A stretch of DNA of 64,000 nucleotides from an uncultured Collinsella sp. (GCA_900542555.1 UQNU01000001.1:1-64000); one strand, 5' to 3'; counted from the first letter of the stretch, positions 16,044-25,039 are shown. Numbers and translations: made by a program. The notes: a model not told the origin generated them from the sequence alone.

Positions 16044-17924
16044 CTAAATCGTGGGAAACGCGACAACGTCGGCGGGGCGCGCCAACGTCTCGGCGATACG
16101 GTCTTGCACCTCGAGCAGGCAGTCGAGCAACAGCGGGTTAAAGGTGCCGCACTTACCGTCCAGGATCATCTGGATAGCCTCCTCGTGCGGGATGGCGCCC
16201 TTGTACACGCGCACACTCGTCAACGCATCATACACGTCGGCCACCGAAACCACCTGTGCGGCGATGGGAATCTGGTTGCCCTTAAGGCCATCGGGATAGC
16301 CCTTGCCGTCCCAGCGCTCGTGGTGCCAACGCGCAATCTGGTACGCATATTCCATAAGCGCATTGCCGACGTGATGGCGACCCAGCTCAAGCAACATGTC
16401 GGCGCCCATCGTGGTATGCGTCTTCATAATCTCGAACTCCTCGGGCGTAAGGCGCCCGGGCTTGTTGAGGATCGCATCGTCAATCGCCATCTTGCCAATA
16501 TCGTGCAGCGCCGAAGCCAGGGCAATCGTGGAGCGCTCCTCATTGTCGAGGGAGATCGTGTCGCTACGCTGGACCAGGCAGTCAAGCAGCAGCTCGGTCA
16601 GCTTCTCGATGTTCGTAACGTGCCTGCCGCTCTCGCCGTTGCGAAGCTCCATGACGCCGGCCATGATGTCGATGAGCATGCGACTGTTCTTGACGCGCTC
16701 GTTGTACTGCTGGGACAGCAGGCTCGTCAGGCGGCGCTGTTTGGCGTATAGGCGGATGGTGTTGCTTACACGGCGGCGCACGACACGGGAGTCAAACGGG
16801 CGGTTGATATAGTCCGAGGCGCCCAGCTCGTACGCGCGCAGAACCATATCATCGGAATCTTCGCTCGAAATCATGATGAAAGGCAGATTGTCGATACCCG
16901 ATCGGCGAGACAGATCGGCCAACACCTCAAAGCCGCTTATGCCCGGCATGACAATATCCAGCAGCACGAGCGACAACTCATCGCCATAGCGTTCGACCAT
17001 GTCGAGCGCCGTACGACCGTTGTCGGCCTCGAGGATGCAATACTCGTCCTTGAGCATCTCGTTGAGAATGGCTCGGTTCATCTCGGAGTCATCGACAATA
17101 AGCACCAAAGGCTTTTCGCTTTGGAAGGCTTCGATGGAATCGGCATCGGTCACGACCGTACCGGCTTTTGCCTTAGCGCGGCTCAATAACTGGACAGCGC
17201 GGCCAACGCCCTCATCGACCGTCTCGCCATGAATGCGAACGCCACCAACACATGCCGTCAAGCTCACGTACTCATGGCCCGGAACAATCGTGGCATGAAC
17301 GGCATCGGACACCTGATGCAGGCGACGGGTGAAGTCATCGGAGGGAATATTGGGCATGACAACCACAAACTTGTCGCAGCCATAGCGTACGAGCTCGTCA
17401 GTCGAACGAATTCCGCTGCGTATGGCCGTCGCCACAGCACCGAGCGCAAGGTCGCCGGCATGACGGCCACACGTATCGTTGAAGACCCTAAAATCATCAA
17501 GGTCGATCACCGCAACGCCGGCATTCATGCGGGCACTACGGAGCTTTTCCTCGTAATATCGGCGATTGCGCACACTCGTCAGCACGTCGGTGTAGACGAG
17601 GTCCTCTTCTGCAGCCTCTTGCTCATCAATCGGACGCACCATCAGCAGGACGTGAGGCTCGCCCTCGACCTTTAGAGGACGCAGACGGGCGCGGTACTCA
17701 ACGCCATCGTTGAGCAGCTGCTCCGACACCTCACCCGAATCTGCCAAGGCCTCAAGACTCGACTGACGCAGACAAGGGCAGCGATCGCCGGCAAGCAGGC
17801 AGTTAGGCTCGCTCTTAATCTGATCGGCCGACAGCAAACGCACCACGGGGTAGGTCTTCGCGACGCGGGCGACCTCAGCGGCAGCCTCCTCGTCGGTTAG
17901 ATTGACCTCGTGATTATTGAGCAT
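16044..17924 (-). CDS. GGDEF-REC-HD-GYP fusion (c-di-GMP phosphodiesterase candidate)
   Basis: A 626-residue cytoplasmic signalling protein with an unusual domain order. After about 100 N-terminal residues with a CPCL motif comes a diguanylate-cyclase-like domain (about 105-265) whose active site reads GCDKF (182-186) instead of GGDEF, so cyclase activity is doubtful. A receiver domain (273-390) follows, with phospho-acceptor Asp323 in LLDIVMPG; the usual Lys is Arg in NRPF. The C-terminal HD-GYP domain (about 410-620) keeps HD (474-475) and HHERWDGKGYPDG, so c-di-GMP hydrolysis is likely. It is paired with an Hpt protein. ATG 17924 follows AAAGGG. Confidence 0.88.
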   Translation of the reverse strand: MLNNHEVNLTDEEAAAEVARVAKTYPVVRLLSADQIKSEPNCLLAGDRCPCLRQSSLEALADSGEVSEQLLNDGVEYRARLRPLKVEGEPHVLLMVRPIDEQEAAEEDLVYTDVLTSVRNRRYYEEKLRSARMNAGVAVIDLDDFRVFNDTCGRHAGDLALGAVATAIRSGIRSTDELVRYGCDKFVVVMPNIPSDDFTRRLHQVSDAVHATIVPGHEYVSLTACVGGVRIHGETVDEGVGRAVQLLSRAKAKAGTVVTDADSIEAFQSEKPLVLIVDDSEMNRAILNEMLKDEYCILEADNGRTALDMVERYGDELSLVLLDIVMPGISGFEVLADLSRRSGIDNLPFIMISSEDSDDMVLRAYELGASDYINRPFDSRVVRRRVSNTIRLYAKQRRLTSLLSQQYNERVKNSRMLIDIMAGVMELRNGESGRHVTNIEKLTELLLDCLVQRSDTISLDNEERSTIALASALHDIGKMAIDDAILNKPGRLTPEEFEIMKTHTTMGADMLLELGRHHVGNALMEYAYQIARWHHERWDGKGYPDGLKGNQIPIAAQVVSVADVYDALTSVRVYKGAIPHEEAIQMILDGKCGTFNPLLLDCLLEVQDRIAETLARPADVVAFPTI

Positions 17925-18136
17925 ATGGGGCCCTTTCGATAGTTTCGCATGGTAGCGGTGGGTTCCAAATGCTACAAGGGTAACACCTTGCCGATGCAGG
18001 TAAGCACGTGAATGCTGTTACATTTTTATGACCTGGCAAACGGCGGTAATGGAGTCGCGGACGCGTGGTTATTGGCGCATTCGTTAACAATGACGAAACG
18101 CTAACAGTCCTCCCTCCCCGCAGGTCATCGAGCGTG

Positions 18137-18934
18137 CTAACGCTCCAAGACATCGCGAACGGCGTTTGCCGCCGTAACGGGGCGATCGCGCAGACCGTTA
18201 TGCGCGCCCGGGATCGTCACAAGGGGGCAATCGAGATATTCGGCAGCCGCTCGCGTGCCAGCCTCGCGGGGCGTATCGACCGAAAGCTCACCCAAAAACA
18301 CGGCCGACACCGCCTTTGATTCGCGGGCGCGCTCCCAGTCGGGAGCATATGTCATATTTGTTCCGTATTCATTGGCCATAAAGCAACGACCATTGCGCAG
18401 GGCATGTTTGGCTTCCGCTTCGGTCGTCCCGGGAGCCTCGGGGTCCAGGTCGCCGAGGGCTCCCAAGAAAAGCCGGAGCGCCCTTGAAACCTTTCCAGCC
18501 GCAATCATATCGAGCAAAACCGGAGCTGCGCCCATACCGACGCCTTCGGCCGACACAGCCGGCTCATGCAGAATCGCACGGGCGACGAGATGGGGTTCGG
18601 TGCGAAGAAGCTCCAGCGCCACCAACGTACCGGCGCTATGCGCAAGCACATTTGCCGGAGCGCCAACGTGTTCGATCACGGCTTGCAGGTCGGCGGCCTG
18701 AGCGGCAAGATCATAGCTGCCGTCTGCCGCATCGCTGCTGCCACCGCAGCCGCGGCGGTCGTAGGCAATTACGCGGTAGTTGCGGCTGAGCTCACAAGCG
18801 ATACCGTCGAAAAATGTGCCGTCGACACAAGCGCCGTGCACGCACACCAAGGCAGGAGCATCAGGCGACACATCCGGGCCGGCATATTCGCGACAGGCAA
18901 TCGTGGTGCCCGCATTCTCGACCGTAAAATCCAT
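18137..18934 (-). CDS. Alpha/beta-fold hydrolase
   Basis: A 265-residue cytoplasmic hydrolase. The oxyanion motif VHGACVDG is at about residues 33-40, the nucleophile elbow reads AHSAGT (Ser near residue 100), and the catalytic His is in GAHNGLRD near the C-terminus. Length and layout are usual for the family (esterase/lactonase/haloperoxidase-like). GGGGGCACAAC precedes the ATG. It is transcribed alone and no substrate can be inferred. Confidence 0.82.
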   Translation of the reverse strand: MDFTVENAGTTIACREYAGPDVSPDAPALVCVHGACVDGTFFDGIACELSRNYRVIAYDRRGCGGSSDAADGSYDLAAQAADLQAVIEHVGAPANVLAHSAGTLVALELLRTEPHLVARAILHEPAVSAEGVGMGAAPVLLDMIAAGKVSRALRLFLGALGDLDPEAPGTTEAEAKHALRNGRCFMANEYGTNMTYAPDWERARESKAVSAVFLGELSVDTPREAGTRAAAEYLDCPLVTIPGAHNGLRDRPVTAANAVRDVLER

Positions 18935-19153
18935 GTTGTGCCCCCATCATCAACGCCCATCCAGTTGCACGTCAGTACGGTTGGATGGACCCGTATTGCC
19001 TTACGCCTTGTTAACAGATTAACTGTACCCGACCCGAGGCTTTTCATGGCACGGCATAATGAGCGACGTGAAAAAACGAAACTTGTAAAGCAAGAGCCCG
19101 CACCTTGCTTTGGAGCCGATGCTATGCTTAGGCACAATTGTCTTGAGGAGCAT

Positions 19154-19936
19154 ATGCCTATGTCTACGTTTTTGAATGACAGCCCCATCTTTGGGCCCGT
19201 TCGCAGCCGTCGCCTTGGTCTCTCGCTCGGCGTCAACATGATGCCGGCCAGCGGCAAAATCTGCACGTTCGACTGCATGTACTGCGAAAACGGCCTCAAC
19301 GCCGAGCGCCCCTGCCATGAGCCGTACAACACAGCTGCTGTGGTACTCGACGCGCTCGAGGCAAAGCTGCACGAGATGGCAGCCGAGGGCGAGCTCCCCG
19401 ATGTGATCACCTTCGCAGGCAACGGCGAGCCCACCGCCGCACCGGAGTTTCCGCAGGCCATCGCCGGCGCCATCGCGCTGCGCGACGAGCTTGCCCCAAA
19501 CTCCAAGATCGCCGTGCTCTCCAACGGCACGCGCGCCGATCGCCCCGAGGTGCACGACGCGCTCATGATGGTCGACGACAACATCCTCAAGCTCGATACC
19601 GTCGACCCGGCGTTTATCCAGCTGCTCGACCAGCCCGTTGGCCCCTACGACGTCGAGCACCAGATCGAGACGTTCGCAAGCTTTGACGGTCACGTTATTA
19701 TCCAGACGATCTTTTTGACCGGCGAGTACCGGGGCAAGTCTATCGATAACACCGGCGAGGAGTACGTCGGCCCCTGGCTCGCGGCGCTTGAGCGCATTCG
19801 CCCACAAGAAGCGACCATCTACACGGTGGCGCGCGAGACACCGATCGCCGGCCTTACCAAAGCAGCGCCCGACGTCCTCGACGCCATTGCCGCGCGCGTC
19901 CAAGCCCTCGGCATTCCCTGCCAGGTGAGCTACTAA
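19154..19936 (+). CDS. Radical SAM protein (COG0731-like)
   Basis: A 260-residue radical S-adenosylmethionine enzyme. The [4Fe-4S] motif is CTFDCMYC (CxxxCxxC), about residues 37-44, preceded by GPVRSRRLGLSLGVN, the signature of the COG0731 group related to wyosine-synthesis enzymes in archaea. AGNGEPT supplies the SAM-contact GGE-like motif. The start is ATG 19154, directly behind GAGGAG; a much longer in-frame upstream extension antisense to the hydrolase gene is not credible. The bacterial role of this group is not established. A perfect hairpin follows. Confidence 0.85.
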   Translation: MPMSTFLNDSPIFGPVRSRRLGLSLGVNMMPASGKICTFDCMYCENGLNAERPCHEPYNTAAVVLDALEAKLHEMAAEGELPDVITFAGNGEPTAAPEFPQAIAGAIALRDELAPNSKIAVLSNGTRADRPEVHDALMMVDDNILKLDTVDPAFIQLLDQPVGPYDVEHQIETFASFDGHVIIQTIFLTGEYRGKSIDNTGEEYVGPWLAALERIRPQEATIYTVARETPIAGLTKAAPDVLDAIAARVQALGIPCQVSY

Positions 19937-19977
19937 CAAAACCACGCAGCAGCTAGTGCCCACCACCCCGCTCCATC

Positions 19978-20044
19978 AGTTGCGGTGATATAGTTCCTAT
20001 TTGTGCTGTTAAAACGCTTAAATAGGAACTATATCACCGCAACT
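19978..20044. repeat. Perfect 25-bp inverted repeat with T-run
   Basis: AGTTGCGGTGATATAGTTCC...ATTT (19978-20002) and its exact complement (20020-20044) enclose 17 bases and are followed by TTTT. The stem is longer than an ordinary terminator and is AT-rich at its base. It can terminate the radical SAM gene, and may be a dispersed repeat of the genome. Confidence 0.85.
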
Positions 20045-20096
20045 TTTATGGATGCGTGGGTGGGCTATACTAGCTGCGAATGAAAGGAAGTTAGCC

Positions 20097-20984
20097 ATGT
20101 TTGACAATGGACCAGTGCCCGGCCGCAACGACGCCTGCTGGTGCGGCAGCGGCAAAAAATATAAGAAATGCCATAGCGCCTTTGATGAGCGCCTCGAGCG
20201 CTTGTGGGAAGAGGGCTGGGAGGTTCTGCCCCGCACGCTCTACAAGACGCCCGACGATATCGAAGGCATCAAGCGCTCGGCCGCTATCAACGTGGGCGTG
20301 CTCGATTACGTAGGCGAACACATCGCCGCGGGCATGACCACCAACCAGATTGACCAGATGATCTACGACTACACCGTCGAGCACGGTGGCACGCCGGCCG
20401 ACCTCAACTACGAGGGCTATCCCAAGAGCGTGTGCACCTCGATCAACGACGTGGTCTGCCACGGTATCCCCTGCGATACGGACGTGTTGCACGAGGGCGA
20501 CATCATCAACGTGGACTGCTCCACGATCCTGGACGGTTACTTTAGCGATTCGAGCCGCATGTTCTGTATCGGCGAGGTCTCGGCCGAGCGCCAGCGCCTG
20601 GTCGAGGTCACCCGTGCCAGCGTGGAGGCGGGTCTGGCCGCCGTCAAGCCATGGCTACCGCTGTCCGTTATGGCCGAGGCCGTGCAAAAGACGGTCGAGG
20701 ACGCCGGTTTTAGCGTGGTGCGCGAGTACGGCGGGCACGGCATCGGTAAGGAGTTCCACGAGGACCCGTTTGTGGGCTTTACCACCGAGGCACCCGATGT
20801 GGACACCATCATGGCTCCGGGCATGATCTTTACCATCGAGCCCATGGTCAACGCCGGAGCGCCCGACATTAAGATTAGCAAGGGCGACGGCTGGTGCGTA
20901 CGCACCAAGGACGGTAGCGATTCGGCCCAGTGCGAGGTACAGCTCGTGGTGACCGAGGACGGCTACGAGCTGCTGAGCTGGTAG
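20097..20984 (+). CDS. map: Type I methionine aminopeptidase with N-terminal SEC-C zinc motif
   Basis: Removes the initiator Met from nascent proteins. It has 295 residues, with an N-terminal SEC-C motif (CWCGSGKKYKKCH, residues 14-26) that binds zinc and helps ribosome association in related enzymes. The peptidase domain has metal ligands in INVDCSTILDGYFSDSS (two Asp), GGHGIG (His), FTIEP (Glu) and AQCEVQ (Glu). The ATG at 20097 follows AAAGGAAG; in-frame codons upstream belong to the hairpin region. Length fits the SEC-C form of MetAP-Ia. Confidence 0.95.
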   Translation: MFDNGPVPGRNDACWCGSGKKYKKCHSAFDERLERLWEEGWEVLPRTLYKTPDDIEGIKRSAAINVGVLDYVGEHIAAGMTTNQIDQMIYDYTVEHGGTPADLNYEGYPKSVCTSINDVVCHGIPCDTDVLHEGDIINVDCSTILDGYFSDSSRMFCIGEVSAERQRLVEVTRASVEAGLAAVKPWLPLSVMAEAVQKTVEDAGFSVVREYGGHGIGKEFHEDPFVGFTTEAPDVDTIMAPGMIFTIEPMVNAGAPDIKISKGDGWCVRTKDGSDSAQCEVQLVVTEDGYELLSW

Positions 20985-21054
20985 CCGTAGATGCGCCGGA
21001 TGCTGACGGGCACCCTCGTCTTGCATCCGGCGTTTTATTTGAACGTTTCGCCTG

Positions 21055-21094
21055 ATATAACCTGCCAAAATAAACCTGTCCCTTTTTGGCAGGT
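21055..21094. repeat. R1 interspersed repeat, copy 2
   Basis: ATATAACCTGCCAAAATA, then AACCTGTCCC and TTTTTGGCAGGT. The terminal arms ACCTGCCAAAA and TTTTGGCAGGT are perfectly complementary. It lies in the spacer between map and the dehydrogenase, 20 bases before the latter's start. Confidence 0.85.
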
Positions 21095-21113
21095 CGAGCG
21101 GAGAGGACTGCTT

Positions 21114-22049
21114 GTGAACATTCTGGTTTTGCTGCCCGTCAACGACCGTCATCGCGCAATTCTTGAGTCGAGCGCTCCGGGCGAGGACTTTATCTACACG
21201 AGCCCCGACGCCGCCACGCGCGAGCAGGTCGCCGATGCCGACGTGATCCTGGGCAACATCGACCCTGGCATGCTCACGGCATGCGAGCATCTCCAGCTGT
21301 TGCAATTGCAGACCGCCGGCTATGACGACTACCTTGCCGCCGGCACCGTGCCAGCCGACGCTAAGCTTTCCTGCTCGGTGGGCGCCTACGGCCAGGCTGT
21401 GAGCGAGCACATGTTTGCCATGGTGCTGTCTATGATGAAGCGTCTGCCCGGCTATCACGATCTGCAGCGTGAGCATCGCTGGAAGGATTTGGGGCCGGTT
21501 ACCTCGCTCAAAAACGCCAACGTGCTGGTGCTGGGCGCGGGCGATATCGGCGGCCACTTTGCCACGCTCTGCCGTGGCATGGGTGCGCACGTCCGCGGCA
21601 TCAAGCGCCATCCGCTCGTCTACCCCATTGTGTTTGAGGACATGGACGGCATGGATGCCCTGTCTGAGCGCTTGGCGGAGGCAGACGTCGTCGCATCTTT
21701 TATGCCGAGCACACCCGAGACCCGCGGCCTGGCGAACGCCGAGTTCTTCGCCGCGATGAAACCGGGCGCCTTCTTTGCCAACGGCGGCCGCGGCGACCTT
21801 GTGGTCGCCGACGACTTGGTTGCCGCCTTGGAGTCGGGACATCTCGCCGGCGCCGCGGTCGACGTCACCGACCCCGAACCGTTGCCTGAGACAAGCCCAC
21901 TGTGGGATGCGCCTAATATGCTCATCACGCCACACGTCTCCGGCTGGTTCCACCTGGCAGCCACGCTCAACAATGTGGTCGACATTGCCGCGGAGAATCT
22001 GCGTCACCTGCAAGCCGGCGAGACCCTGCGCTGTTGGATTGAACATTAA
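21114..22049 (+). CDS. D-2-hydroxyacid dehydrogenase (NAD-dependent)
   Basis: A 311-residue oxidoreductase of the D-isomer-specific 2-hydroxyacid family, reducing a 2-oxoacid or phospho-substrate relative. The dinucleotide fold has VLGAGDIGGHFA, and the catalytic Arg, Glu and His lie in NGGRGDLV, DPEPLPE and ITPHVSG. The start is GTG 21114, because GGAGAGG lies a few bases upstream; in-frame codons upstream fall in repeat R1. Arg after the second strand (GIKRHP) might favour NADP, which is uncertain. Structured element A follows three bases after the stop. Confidence 0.85.
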   Translation: MNILVLLPVNDRHRAILESSAPGEDFIYTSPDAATREQVADADVILGNIDPGMLTACEHLQLLQLQTAGYDDYLAAGTVPADAKLSCSVGAYGQAVSEHMFAMVLSMMKRLPGYHDLQREHRWKDLGPVTSLKNANVLVLGAGDIGGHFATLCRGMGAHVRGIKRHPLVYPIVFEDMDGMDALSERLAEADVVASFMPSTPETRGLANAEFFAAMKPGAFFANGGRGDLVVADDLVAALESGHLAGAAVDVTDPEPLPETSPLWDAPNMLITPHVSGWFHLAATLNNVVDIAAENLRHLQAGETLRCWIEH

Positions 22050-22052
22050 GAA

Positions 22053-22195
22053 TTACGCCGTTTTACAAACGGCGTAATGAGCCGACGCTGCGAGCCCGCC
22101 GTTTGGCCAATCTGCCGTTCAATTTTAAAGGCGCGACCAGAAGGTCAGCGCCTTTTCATTTCACGGCACTTTGGCTCAAACGGCGGGCTCTCGCT
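22053..22195 (+). ncRNA. Structured 3' element A (four-stem RNA candidate)
   Basis: Three bases after the dehydrogenase stop is a hairpin TTACGCCGTTT/AAACGGCGTAA (22053-22077). A long-range stem follows, GAGCCCGCCGTTTG (22092-22105) with CAAACGGCGGGCTC (22177-22190). Nested within it are TGCCGT/ACGGCA (22113-22118, 22163-22168), AAAGGCGC/GCGCCTTT (22127-22134, 22148-22155) and GACC-AGAA-GGTC. The same layout with compensatory changes recurs at 58874-59017. It could be a 3'-UTR structure, a small RNA or a mobile palindrome; the orientation shown is that of the host gene. Confidence 0.7.
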
Positions 22196-22291
22196 GACTT
22201 TTATTCGACCTGCGGGATCTGACTAGCGCAGGCTCTGCCTATGAAGTCCTAGCAGTTCCGTCTTGTCGTTGGCGTTGAAGCATTTGCCCAG

Positions 22292-22333
22292 ATAAAACCT
22301 GCCAAAATTAACATCCCTTTTTGGTAGGTTTTA
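22292..22333. repeat. R1 interspersed repeat, copy 3
   Basis: ATAAAACCTGCCAAAATT, then AACATCCC and TTTTTGGTAGGTTTTA. The last three bases, read on the minus strand, are the TAA stop of the M18 aminopeptidase gene, so the repeat end supplies or abuts the stop codon. Confidence 0.85.
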
Positions 22334-23716
22334 GAGCTCCACACTTTCGGCGCCGTTGATGGTTAGGTTGCGCTCGTAGAAGGCGGTGAGAGCGCGGATG
22401 GCGTACATCACGTCGCGCACGCCGCCGGTCTCGTAGCTCGAGTGCATGGCAAGCTGCGGCAGGCCCACGTCAACGGCATGCATGCTCGCCTGCATGTTCG
22501 ACAGGTTGCCCAGGGTCGAACCGCCCGCCATATCGCTCTTGTTGGCGAAGGCCTGCGTGGGCACGTCGGCGTCATCGCAGATGGCTTGGAACACCGCGCG
22601 GCTAAAGGCATCGGTGCAGTAGTGCTGGTTGGCGGCTTCCTTGATGACAATACCGCCGTTGAGTACGACCTGGTTGCGAACATCGCACTTCTCGGCGTGG
22701 TTGGGGTGCACGGCATGCGCGTTGTCGCAGCTCACGAGCATCGAGGCGGCAAGGGCGCGATGGTACGACTCGTCGTCAAAGCCCAGTGATCCGTTAATGC
22801 GGCGCAGCGCGTCGGCCAAGAACGTCGACATGGCTCCTTGCTTGGTCTCGGAGCCAACCTCCTCGTTATCGAAGCAGCAGAAGACCGAAACGTCGCGCGC
22901 GTTCTCGGCACCCAAAAATGCCTGCAGCGAGGTGTAGGCGCAGGCCAGGTCGTCGAGCTTGGGCGTCGAGATAAACTCGTCGGCCCAGCCCCAAATGCGC
23001 GCATCCTGACGATTGACCAGGAACAGATCGCGGCCCAAAATTTGCTCGGGCTCAACGTCCAGCTCATCGGCAATCAGAGCGTCAAAATCTCCCTGCTTGA
23101 GTTCACCGGCGCTGATGAGCGGGCACAGGTCAACGGCTCGGTTGGGAGCAAAGCTCTCGTTAACGCCACGGTTCATATGGATGGCAAGGCTCGGAATAAT
23201 GGCAACCTCGCGCTCGGTGGCAAGCAGGCGGCTCTCAATACGGTCGCCCTCGCGCACCAGCACGCGGCCCGCGAGCGCCAGTGGACGATCGAACCAGGTG
23301 TAGTCGATCATGCCGCCGTAGGCCTCGGTGTTCAGACGCAGCGTCTCGCCTGCGCCGTCGAGCTCGGGCACAGCCTTGACCTTAAACGTCGGCGAATCGC
23401 TGTGCGACGCCGTGAGCTGAAAATGATAGTCGCCGGCAACGCCGTCCTCGCCCCACGTAGCAGCCAGGTCCTCGCCCACCTTAAAGGCAACGACGCTCGA
23501 GGTGTTGCGCTGCGTGTAATAACGCCCGCCCGGCTCGATGTCCCATGCCGCGTTCTCGGGCAGGTAGGTAAAGCCCGCCTCGTCGAGCTCGGCCATAATG
23601 GTCGCCGCCGTATGGAACATGCTGGGGCATGCCTCGATAAAGTCGATAAGGTCGTTGGCGGCCTCGATATCGTCGGCCGTCACGTGCGCGCGCTCGGGCG
23701 TTTCCTGATCCGTCAT
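22331..23716 (-). CDS. apeB: M18-family aminopeptidase (aspartyl aminopeptidase type)
   Basis: A 461-residue cytosolic zinc exopeptidase that removes N-terminal, preferentially acidic, residues. Conserved blocks are TASHSDSPTFKVK (first metal His/Asp), CFDNEEVGSETKQGA (catalytic Glu and metal Glu), CDNAHAVHPNHAEKCD (Asp/His) and a final MHSSYETGG (metal His). The start is ATG 23716 with AAAGGGGAGAG upstream; a longer in-frame extension lacks one. The length is typical. The terminal codons overlap repeat R1 copy 3. Confidence 0.92.
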   Translation of the reverse strand: MTDQETPERAHVTADDIEAANDLIDFIEACPSMFHTAATIMAELDEAGFTYLPENAAWDIEPGGRYYTQRNTSSVVAFKVGEDLAATWGEDGVAGDYHFQLTASHSDSPTFKVKAVPELDGAGETLRLNTEAYGGMIDYTWFDRPLALAGRVLVREGDRIESRLLATEREVAIIPSLAIHMNRGVNESFAPNRAVDLCPLISAGELKQGDFDALIADELDVEPEQILGRDLFLVNRQDARIWGWADEFISTPKLDDLACAYTSLQAFLGAENARDVSVFCCFDNEEVGSETKQGAMSTFLADALRRINGSLGFDDESYHRALAASMLVSCDNAHAVHPNHAEKCDVRNQVVLNGGIVIKEAANQHYCTDAFSRAVFQAICDDADVPTQAFANKSDMAGGSTLGNLSNMQASMHAVDVGLPQLAMHSSYETGGVRDVMYAIRALTAFYERNLTINGAESVEL

Positions 23717-23936
23717 GCTCTCCCCTTTCGCTGGGTTGATGGTCCCCTCCAGCATACCCCGCCACGCCAGCGCCGCACTCTTCATTCCGTGCTTAATTCC
23801 GCGTTGCCCACCGGCTTGCGAATTTCTAACATTGCTTACATTTCTCTACGCTTGAGCTAACACGTTTTACCCCCGTATCAACAGTGTGCGGGGGTAAACT
23901 TATGCGCATGTTATAACTTGCCCGGAAGGATTCATC

Positions 23937-25016
23937 ATGCTTAGGATCGGTCTTCTTACCAGTGGCGGCGACTGCCAGGCGCTCAACGCCACTATGCGCG
24001 GCATCGTCAAAACGCTTATGACCAATAGCGAAGAGCCTATCGAGATCTATGGTTTTGAGGACGGCTACCAGGGCCTTATCTACAGCAGATTCCGCGTCAT
24101 GTCGCCCGCCGATTTTAGCGGCATCCTCACCCGCGGCGGCACCATCCTGGGCACGAGCCGCACGCCGTTCAAGCGCCTGGATACCCCCGAGGCCGACGGC
24201 GTCGAGAAGGTGCCCGCGATGGTCCACACCTATCATAAGCTGCAGCTCGACTGCCTGTTTATGCTGGGCGGCAACGGCTCCACCAAGACCGCCAACCGTC
24301 TGCGCGAAGAGGGCCTCAACGTTATCGCCCTGCCCAAGACCATCGATAACGACACCTGGGGCACCGAGCTGACGTTTGGCTTTACGAGCGCCATTGACGT
24401 CGCCACCAAGTGCATCGACGACATCCACACTACCGCCTCGAGCCACGGCCGCGTGTTTGTCATCGAGATCATGGGCCACAAGGTTGGCTGGATCCCGCTG
24501 TACGCCGGCGTCGCGGGCGGCGCGGATGTCATCTTGATTCCCGAGATTCCCTACGACATGGATAACGTCATCAAGACCATCGAGCATCGCATGGAGACCG
24601 GCAGCCGCTTTACCATCGTGGCCGTCGCCGAGGGCGCCATCTCCAAGGAGGACGCAGCGCTATCCAAGAAGGAGTACAAGAAGAAGCTCGCCGAGCGCAC
24701 GAGCCCGTCAATCGTGTACGACATCGCCAAGGAGATTGAGGCCAAGACCGGTCGCGAGACCCGCGTCGCCATCCCCGGTCACACGCAGCGCGGCGGCCAG
24801 CCCGACGCCCAGGACCGCATCTTTGCGACCCAGTGCGGCGTCGAGGCCGCGCTTGGCTGCCTGCGCGGCGAGTTTGGCTACATGATTGCCCTGCGCGACG
24901 GCAAGATGTGCCACATGCCGCTCGAGGATGTCGCCGGCAAGCTCAAGTATGTCGACCCCCAGAGCGATCTGGTGCGTGAGGCCAAGGCGTTGGGCATCAG
25001 CTTCGGCGACGAATAG
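23937..25016 (+). CDS. pfkA: 6-phosphofructokinase
   Basis: Phosphorylates fructose 6-phosphate in glycolysis. It has 359 residues, with TSGGDCQALNATM at the N-terminus, GGNGSTKTA (111-119) and PKTIDND (133-139, catalytic Asp), and later MGHKVG, VAEGA and GHTQRGG. Gly114 with Lys134 follows the pattern of the mixed 'group III' enzymes, where Gly at the first position usually goes with ATP rather than pyrophosphate. Asn113 replaces the Mg-binding Asp of the E. coli enzyme, so the phosphoryl donor should be tested. GGAAGGA precedes the ATG. Element C follows. Confidence 0.92.
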   Translation: MLRIGLLTSGGDCQALNATMRGIVKTLMTNSEEPIEIYGFEDGYQGLIYSRFRVMSPADFSGILTRGGTILGTSRTPFKRLDTPEADGVEKVPAMVHTYHKLQLDCLFMLGGNGSTKTANRLREEGLNVIALPKTIDNDTWGTELTFGFTSAIDVATKCIDDIHTTASSHGRVFVIEIMGHKVGWIPLYAGVAGGADVILIPEIPYDMDNVIKTIEHRMETGSRFTIVAVAEGAISKEDAALSKKEYKKKLAERTSPSIVYDIAKEIEAKTGRETRVAIPGHTQRGGQPDAQDRIFATQCGVEAALGCLRGEFGYMIALRDGKMCHMPLEDVAGKLKYVDPQSDLVREAKALGISFGDE

Positions 25017-25039
25017 CCTCGGCTGGAACTGCTCTCATC

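Noticed and set aside
18566..19153. N-terminal extension of the radical SAM protein
   Set aside because: Antisense to the alpha/beta hydrolase; the ATG at 19154 has a strong binding site and matches the family start.
22053..22195. tRNA or simple terminator for element A
   Set aside because: No cloverleaf or CCA-type acceptor, and too many ordered stems for a plain terminator.
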